Shown piece after piece: positions 57,601-64,000 of a stretch of DNA of 64,000 bases. Numbering within the stretch: the first letter of the stretch is position 1; every line of letters starts with the position of its first letter. This DNA is from Telopea speciosissima (Eukaryota > Streptophyta > Magnoliopsida > Proteales > Proteaceae): contig NC_057925.1 in the NCBI RefSeq assembly GCF_018873765.1, positions 62,985,970-63,049,969 of the forward strand, written 5' to 3'. A model generated the notes under the pieces. The model saw only the letters and a list, made by a program, of their open reading frames with translations. It ran no database searches and was not told the origin of the DNA. A program made the translations under genes and the position numbers.

Positions 57601-60600
57601 AGGCCTTCCCCTTGCTCTTTTAGCTCCTTCAATTGGAAATTGGAATATATCACTCCTCCTTACTAGGGTGTCTCTAGGCCTCCGTTGAACATGACCAAAC
57701 CACCTCAGACGACTCTCTCGGAGCTTGTCATTGATCGGAGCAACTCCCAAATCAGTTCTGATACGATCATTCCTTACTTTATCCTTCCTTGTTTTTCCAC
57801 ACATCCATTTTAATATCCTCATCTCTGCCACACAAAGCTTCTCAATATGACACTTCTTAACTGCCCAACATTTTGCCCCATACATTATAACCGGTCAAAC
57901 AATAGTCCTATAGAACTTTCCTTTAAGCTTTAAAAGAATACGTCGATCATACAACACTCTGGATGCACCTCTCCACTTTAACCATCCCACTTTAATTCTC
58001 TGTGAGACATCATCTTCTATGTCACCTTCGTTATTAATGATTGACCCCAATATCTAACATAGTCACTTTGCGGTATCTCTCTTTCCTTAATTCGCACCAT
58101 GTCAAAATCCATCATAGTGTGACTAAAATTACACATCAAATACTCCATCTTTGTTCTACTAATCTTAAAACCTCTTGTTTCCAGGGTTGATCTCCATAGC
58201 TCTAACTTAGCATATTAATCCCTGCTTTTGTCTCATCCACCAAAAAAATATCATCGGCAAAGAGCATACACCACAGAACCTCATCTTGAATGCTCTTGGT
58301 TAGGTCGTCCATGATAAGCATGAAAAGATAAGGACTTAAGACTGATCCCTAATGTAGCCCAATCGTAATTGGGAATTCCTTGCCCCAACCTCCCACAGAT
58401 CTCACACTAGTCACCACGTCCTCATACATATCTTTTATTATATCCACATATTTACTCGATACCCCTCTTTACTAGAACTTGTCAGATTAAATTTCTATGG
58501 ACTCGGTCATAGGCTTTTTCTAGGTCAATAAAGACCATATGGAGATCCTTCTTGCTATCTCTATATCTTTCCATGAGCCTCCTCAATAAGTAGATAGCTT
58601 CAATCATGGATCTACCTAACATAAAGCCAAATTGGTTTACCGAGATATGGGTCTCTCTTCTTAAACGAGCTTCAATAATCTTCTCCCAAAGTTTCATAGT
58701 GTGACTCATAAGCTTAATGCTTTTATAGTTATTGCAGCTTTGGATATCACCTTTATTCTTATAGATAGGAACTACATTGCTTGTCCTCCAATCATCTGAT
58801 ACCTTCCTTGTGTTCATAATCCTGTTAAACAGATTGGTTAACCAATAAACCCTACAACTTCCAAGGGTTTTCCACACTTCTATCGGATCTCATCTAGGCC
58901 TGGAGTCTTGCCTACTTTCATCTTTCTTAATGCTTCTTTAACTTCCGCCATACTAATCTTTCTTACATATCTATGTCGTGTGATGTCTTGAAGAAATATG
59001 TAATTGTCTGGATCATTTCTACTCAACCTATCTCCAATTAGAAGTTCACAAATATACTCATCCCATTTCTTCACGATGTCCTTATCTCTTACCAACACTC
59101 TTCCATCTTTACTCTTGATGCACCTCACTTGATCAAAACTTCTACTCTTCCTTTCTCTCATATTAGCTATCTTAAATATAGCTTTTTCCCCTTCTTTACT
59201 GCTTAGGTTGGTATAAAGACCCTCATATTTCTTCGCCTTTGCCATCCCCACAATCTTCTTATCTTCGTTTCTGGCATCATAATACCTCTTTTTATCCTCT
59301 TAATGTTTAGTCCTTTTTTGGTCTTAATGGCTGTTTGGACCTCGATGTTACACCACCAAGTCTCCCTAGGGGCCTGACAACAACCCTTCGCTTCCCCTAA
59401 TTCATCTGTGGCAACCCTATTAATACAGGTCATCATCTCATTCCACATCACATTGGTGTCTCCCTCAAAGTCCCACTTTCCTTGTTCGACCACATTATCA
59501 ATAAATGTCTTCAGGAAGTCCCCTTTTAATCTCCACCACCTTATCTTAGGATATATAGGTTCCCTCCTCCGCTTCTATGCACTGAGGCACATATCTAGGA
59601 CTACCAATCTATGTTGGGTGGTTAGGCTCTCCCCAAGGTTACAGTCCTTACACACCATTCTGTCTGTCCTTCTTGTTAGGAAGAAGTCAATTTGACTGTT
59701 ATGAATCCCACTTTTGTAATTATTAAGATGCACTTATGTATATTTTATACCCATTCCCATCTCCTAAATCACTCCTACCTTTTTCTAAAATCCAGAATTA
59801 GTACATGACTGTGGGCAGTTAAGCACACTCTAAGGAACTCGTCTTCAAGTTCAAATCATCATGTTAAGCTACTGCATGGGTACAAGCACGAGCAGAAGTT
59901 ATTGCCCAACACTGTTTAGCTTGGTCGAATGATTTATTGAGGCAAATGACAGTTCTGCACTTTGCCGCTCATAAACCATGATTGTCACCTAGCAATGCCA
60001 GTATACCACATCAAGAAGTGATCTCAGATGAAGAGACTGACACTTGTAAAAATGTGCAGCAGTTCTGCCTGACTTTTTAATTTAAGTTTAAGTCCTGCCT
60101 CTATGACATACCCATGCAATGTGCATGTTCAATGAGATAACTGGTCATCTAGTCAAAGATAAGAGATCACAGAGGGTCTTTGAAGCATCTGTAGCATAAT
60201 AACTGGCATATATTCATATTCCCCTTCCCAAAATGAGAGAGAGAGAGAGAGAGCAAAAAATGTGAAGAAGAAATTTCCCATATCCAAGCAAGATTTGTGA
60301 CCAGCGAGTAGTAGACAAATGGTGAGTCTGTCTTAAATATTATATCAATAGCAGTGACTTTATCAAAAAACATAAGCCCACATACTTTGTTGCACTTCAT
60401 AATTCATACTAGTCTCAATAATAAATTAGCAACAGAATTTATTGTCTAACTACTCAGGTATTAGGTAATCCTCAACAACATGTTATGCATGGACACATGA
60501 AAGATACACAGAGTTTAGGGCCCAATGTTGTCCACATGAAAGATACACACAGTTTAGTGCCCAATGTTTCAGTGATCCCAACAAAATAAATCTCAAGGGC

Positions 60601-63600
60601 CTAAATCAATCCAGTCACTAATTTGGAAATTGGAAGGACTCAAAAGCCCAATAGTTATCGCGTGTTAGCAACAACAAATTAAATGAAAAATAATCTGCCA
60701 CATTTGATGGTATAGACCCCTCAGGTTTCTTACAATTTCAGATTACCTTCTCTCAACCTTCTTGAAACCACATGCCTCCCTTGGGCTGCTAAACTGAGAC
60801 GATATTAATTAAACATGTAGTTCGATTTCCCACAAGTTGTGTCATAATACAATACCCCCATTTATAGCTGTGATAAAAACCAAAAGTGGCACTGAGTTCA
60901 TGTCAATATGAACCCAACGATGGGGAATGGATTTTTCCTCTTCCTTTTTATTATTTGGAAATATAAGGGCATTTTTTTGTCCTTGGAAAATGTTTAAGCT
61001 CCCATCAACTGGTCCAAGCTTGTTGAGGGTAATTCTGAGTTTTAATAATGTGTTTGTGTGAGTAAGTGCTCGATTTATCTTAACTGTATAGTCACCTAAC
61101 AGGAGGAACCTAATTACAATATGTCAGAAGTTCCTAAGGAGATCAAGATCATTTAAGATAAGTTCAGGTAAGTATCTCAAGTTGTTACAAACCTGAGGGG
61201 TCTAGGTGTTTGCCTTTTTTTTTAAATCATGTTTCATGTGTGCCATTTAGAATTTGTATTGGTTTTCATTTGCTCAATTATCTTAACTGTATGGTCACCT
61301 AACAGGAGGAACTTAATACAATGCGTCAGAAGCTCCTAAGGAGGTCAAGATCATTTAAGAAAGTTCAGGTAAGTATCTCCAGTTCTCACAAACCTGAGAG
61401 GGCCTAGGTGTAATTACCTTTATTTATTTATTTTTATCATGTGCGTCATTCAGAGTTTTATTGATTTTCATTTTTTCCTTTTTTTTCACCACAAATGGTT
61501 AAGAGTTAGCCCCCGACTCTTCTTCCAGTTTTAACGCTTCAACATGTGATACTTAAGTAATTCAATTATCTTACTAAAAGGTTAATGTTACTGGATTTGC
61601 TATGTTACCATTTGAGTTTTCAAGGTTCAAAACCCTAACATGAGCCATTTAGTAGGAGACACAACCAAAGTAACTTCTACAAGTAAATCAGAAGATAAGG
61701 TTATACATGCATAGATGAGTCATCTCTCCTTTGGTCAAGTTATCAACTAGCTACCAGTCAACCTTGACTGAACTAGTCAGAAGGTTATACATGCATAGAT
61801 GAGTCAGTGAGTCACCTCTCCTTTAGTAAAGTTATCAACTAGCTACCAGTCAATCTGGACTGAACTAGTCAGCAGCTTAGCATGCATAAAAGCAAGCAAT
61901 AAGATCTTAACACCACAGCAATCAACTAATCATTACCTAGGAAACATTTAAAAAACCTTTCTAGGATTTTTTCTTATTATTTACTCATTCCTAAATTCTA
62001 TTCTTCTCAATTTTTCTTATTTTAATTAATTCATTAAAGATTGCACACTCGTCAGATTCAAGGCCCATCCCCCAAGGCATTCACCTCACAATTACATCAA
62101 GCTAAACAATTATCTCAAGCCTCCTGGAAACAGTCAAAGAAACATGTAGCAAATAGCCTTATACATGAGTCAGAGAGACAATCTTTTCCAAGACCCACCT
62201 AATGGCAACAAATACGAAAATTAGTGAACACCGTGACAAGAATAGTTCAGGTTCTGAACTGATGAAATTATTGACCAGTAAACTTTATTCGTCTCACTAT
62301 TAATTGTTTACAAACTTTAATTAAAGATGCAACATCCATATAATAAGTTAGCTGACCTGGAGAACTTTGACGCTTAACCTAAAGTATATTCTTTTCAGGA
62401 CTAATTTATCACCAGAACTGCATTGACAGTCCAACAAGTGGATCACAAGAACATAGTTGTCACGTCGTCACGGTGATCCAAGTCAGTGGAGGGGTGTCAT
62501 GTCGATATATCGACATGTCGCCCGCCATGGCGATAATATCGACCATGTTTTATTTTTTATTTTCTCTATTTTTAATGTCATTTAGTATGCTATAATATAT
62601 ACCCTATAACATCAAAAATTAACATGAAAGGGTACTACTAATCTACTATGGTTTAATTCATGAAAGTGTAATATCCATTAATGTATATGAAATCATGGAT
62701 TATCAAATAATTGATAGCAATAGTCTTGCTGATAATAAAGTTGAAAAATCATGAGAGTTGATATATGATTCATATGAAAGTGACTACAAAAGTAACATAA
62801 CAAAAAAACAATTACAAGAACGTAATTTGTATTGAGTGAATAAAGCTAATATACAACCCATCTAAATAAAATAAAAAAAATTGCTAATGTGAATATGTGA
62901 TTGTGTATTAGTGTTTTCTGTTTGATGTTTTTTTAATTTTTTTTTATGTTAAGGAAAAAGCATTAAAATAAAAAATGGTCTAAAACATTATTGTTAAAAA
63001 ATTAAGTTTTATAATTTGAAACAACCATGTCGCCCAATATGGCCATATGTCGTGGTATGGAATCCATGGCGGCGCCATGGCGATGACATGGAAGCCATAT
63101 TGGTCGACATTCTTACATCATCCATATCGGTGGTCGATATGCCCACTTCTCCAGCAATATGACACCATGGCGCCACCATGGCGTCGATATGGCGACGCCA
63201 TGACAACTATGCACAAGAATACCATGATATCCGAGAGATATATCCTCAGCAACAAGATGGAAAATCATTGGAGAACACATTTTAAACTGAAAAAGTCACA
63301 GAAAGAACTGATAACAACACCACGTCTATTTAAAGACCAGACAAGCTTAGATTACCTCCCACAGAAGAGGTAGAAGACACGCCAAAGTTGAGTTTCTGCA
63401 CTGGTGGCGTCCACTGAGGGGCCTGGAAATTTTCAGGCGGGCTTTCAAAATAAGAAAGCACACCATCAGACACAGAGTGGTGATGATTGGAATACTGGTC
63501 ACTACTCACCCTGCTTCTGCTTTCTCTATTATTTGAGGATAATGATGAATCGTATCGTGGAGCTCCATGGGACCCAAGAGGTAAACCATCCGACTGGAAT

Positions 63601-63746
63601 CTAGAATCCCAGCTCCTTGAGGGAGGAGGAGAAAAGCTTGAGTTTGTCCGCCAAAGAGGTTCACCAGGATCCATGAAAGAGCCCCTTCTTCCTGCATTTG
63701 AGTTTGCTCCATGTGGCCCGGCGGCCACACAACAAAGGGCACCCGT
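54679..63746 (-). CDS. RING-H2 zinc-finger protein (probable E3 ligase), 5' exon outside
   Basis: Exons visible: about 63746-63356, 55825-55785 (41 bp) and 55695-54679, joined in frame ([36 protein letters not shown]). Upstream, the window ends in GTAAGTAC (minus, 64000-63993), a splice donor, so exon 1 lies just outside; the exon entering here begins near [13 protein letters not shown]. Exon 2 has [19 protein letters not shown]; the last exon has the RING-H2: CELC, then [10 protein letters not shown] (Cys-x-His-x2-His-x2-Cys), then CPVC. A basic C-terminus ends FRSFRSLRK. Such proteins usually act as ubiquitin ligases; the substrate is unknown. The 7.5-kb intron 2 (55826-63355) is loaded with transposons. 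Splice sites and frames are intact, so the gene is probably functional. Confidence 0.88.
56300..57015 (-). mobile_element. RTE LINE 3' fragment in the RING intron
   Basis: The minus strand reads [20 protein letters not shown] (56490-56390) and [20 protein letters not shown] (56620-56560), the end of RTE ORF2. The GAGATCTC-family MITE splits it; it resumes as CATCCTCATCTCTGC at 56991. No (CAA)n tail. Confidence 0.85.
56632..56983. mobile_element. hAT-like GAGATCTC-family MITE, complete
   Basis: 352 bp within the RTE LINE, with an 8-bp TSD ATCTTAAC/ATATTAAC (56624-56631 and 56984-56991, one mismatch). Ends CATAGTACGAGAACTCG and, inverted, CAAGGTTCTAAAACTCGGGT. The exact word GAGATCTC occurs near 56650, 56822 and 56917, with many one-off variants (AAGATCTCGG, GGATCTCGG). 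The best reference copy for the family. Confidence 0.85.
57270..59710 (-). mobile_element. 5'-truncated RTE-clade LINE
   Basis: 2,441 bp with a perfect 22-bp TSD (57248-57269 and 59711-59732, beginning CTTTTGTAATTATTAAGATG). The 3' tail (CAA)n lies at 57270-57291 on the plus strand. Frames on the minus strand: 59493-59203, 59251-58880 ([12 protein letters not shown]), 58877-58482 ([34 protein letters not shown]) and 57885-57502 ([20 protein letters not shown]). The FADD region near 58250 is frameshifted. Inactive; it sits in the intron of the RING gene in the same orientation. Confidence 0.93.
60234..60253. repeat. (GA)n microsatellite
   Basis: Ten GA units in the RING intron. Confidence 0.9.
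60494..60570. repeat. 39-bp tandem duplication
   Basis: CACATGAAAGATACACA, then GTTTAG-GCCCAATGTT occurs twice in tandem (60494, 60533) in RING intron 2. Confidence 0.85.
61077..61480 (+). repeat. 203-bp tandem duplication of an exon-like segment
   Basis: Unit 1 is 61077-61279, unit 2 61280 to about 61480. Each contains CACCTAACAG|GAGGAAC... ...AAGTTCAG|GTAAGTATCT, that is a plus-strand acceptor, a short insert and a consensus donor. In unit 2 the insert (61306-61368) is 63 bp and open, reading [21 protein letters not shown]. In unit 1 (61103-61167) it is 65 bp and frame-broken. I do not recognise the peptide. It lies antisense in the RING intron. Confidence 0.75.
61697..61872. repeat. 84-bp tandem duplication
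   Basis: AAGGTTATACATGCATAGAT, then GAGTCA, CTCTCCTTT, TTATCAACTAGCTACCAGTC, ACTGAACTAGTCAG, present twice in tandem (61697, 61781). Confidence 0.88.
62452..63211. mobile_element. hAT-like MITE rich in CCATGG and CGATATCG words
   Basis: 760 bp in the RING intron with a perfect 8-bp TSD CACAAGAA (62444-62451 and 63212-63219). Ends CATAGTTGTCACGTCG and, inverted, CATAGTTGTCATGGCG. Near both ends: the 20-bp perfect palindrome CATGTCGATATATCGACATG (62498-62517), GCCATGGCGATAATATCGAC, ATGGCGGCGCCATGGCGATG and ACCATGGCGCCACCATGGCG. The middle (62540-63020) is AT-rich with no transposase. Confidence 0.9.
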
Positions 63747-64000
63747 CTTAGCTAATTTTTTTAGAAGCAGCAGTTAAGAAGTGCTGTTGTCCAAGGGACC
63801 AATAAGTTTTACGGACCCAACTGTGCAAGTTAAGCAATTTCCAAGTTCACCAGAAATCTGTAAAGAAGCAATTATTCCCCAACACAAGCAAGTGTCGTTA
63901 CACAGTTACACCTACAGTCTAATAGCCAGATGTGTCACTTTTTAAATCCAATTTCCAGCTTCTATCTTCCGGAACGGCTACTTTTGTCACTGGTACTTAC

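Overview
The window is nuclear DNA of a flowering plant, most likely a eudicot or another non-grass lineage. The evidence is GT-AG introns, plant-type RTE and L1 LINEs, Ty1-copia elements with a TGGTATCAGAGC-type primer site, hAT- and Mutator-type DNA elements, and plant genes (universal stress protein, TRM-like protein, plant RING-H2 protein). I cannot name the species. Most of the sequence is transposon-derived, and many insertions can be dated relative to one another from intact target-site duplications (TSDs).

Layout. 1-5400: decayed RTE LINE, a hAT-like repeat, a 443-bp MITE, a copia fragment, an LTR-like stretch and an L1 fragment. 5432-24290: a deep nest. A hAT-like MITE is split by an RTE LINE (17-bp TSD). 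The LINE is split by a solo LTR (8102-11658, itself holding an L1) and, beside it, a copia element (11666-23758, TSD TTCCC). The copia carries a second copia, an L1 and a 3.7-kb hAT-like element, and that last one holds another solo LTR. 24300-28900: mostly unassigned DNA, then two exons of a membrane-protein gene on the minus strand.

28950-39200 and 52893-54382: Mutator-like elements with terminal inverted repeats; three of the four loaded ones have perfect 9-bp TSDs. Each loaded element carries a broken piece of a different plant gene: dynein light chain, an ERF group VII C-terminus, an aspartyl protease, and a CGR2/3-like N-terminus. They are Pack-MULE-like. One loaded element lies directly beside an apparently empty sibling. 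39300-47600: a foldback element, an L1 3' end with an intact 462-codon frame, a truncated copia and two copies of a small MITE.

48061-64000 is the most gene-like part: a three-exon universal stress protein gene (+), a single-exon TRM-like gene (-), and a RING-H2 gene (-) whose first exon lies just beyond the right edge. The RING gene's 7.5-kb intron holds RTE LINEs, hAT-like MITEs and three local tandem duplications, one of which copies an exon-like segment with splice signals.

The two patterns most worth following are the cluster of gene-capturing Mutator-like elements and a set of hAT-like non-autonomous elements. Each hAT-like family is filled with its own short self-complementary word (GAGATCTC, GATAC/GTATC, CCATGG with CGATATCG, or GGTACC).
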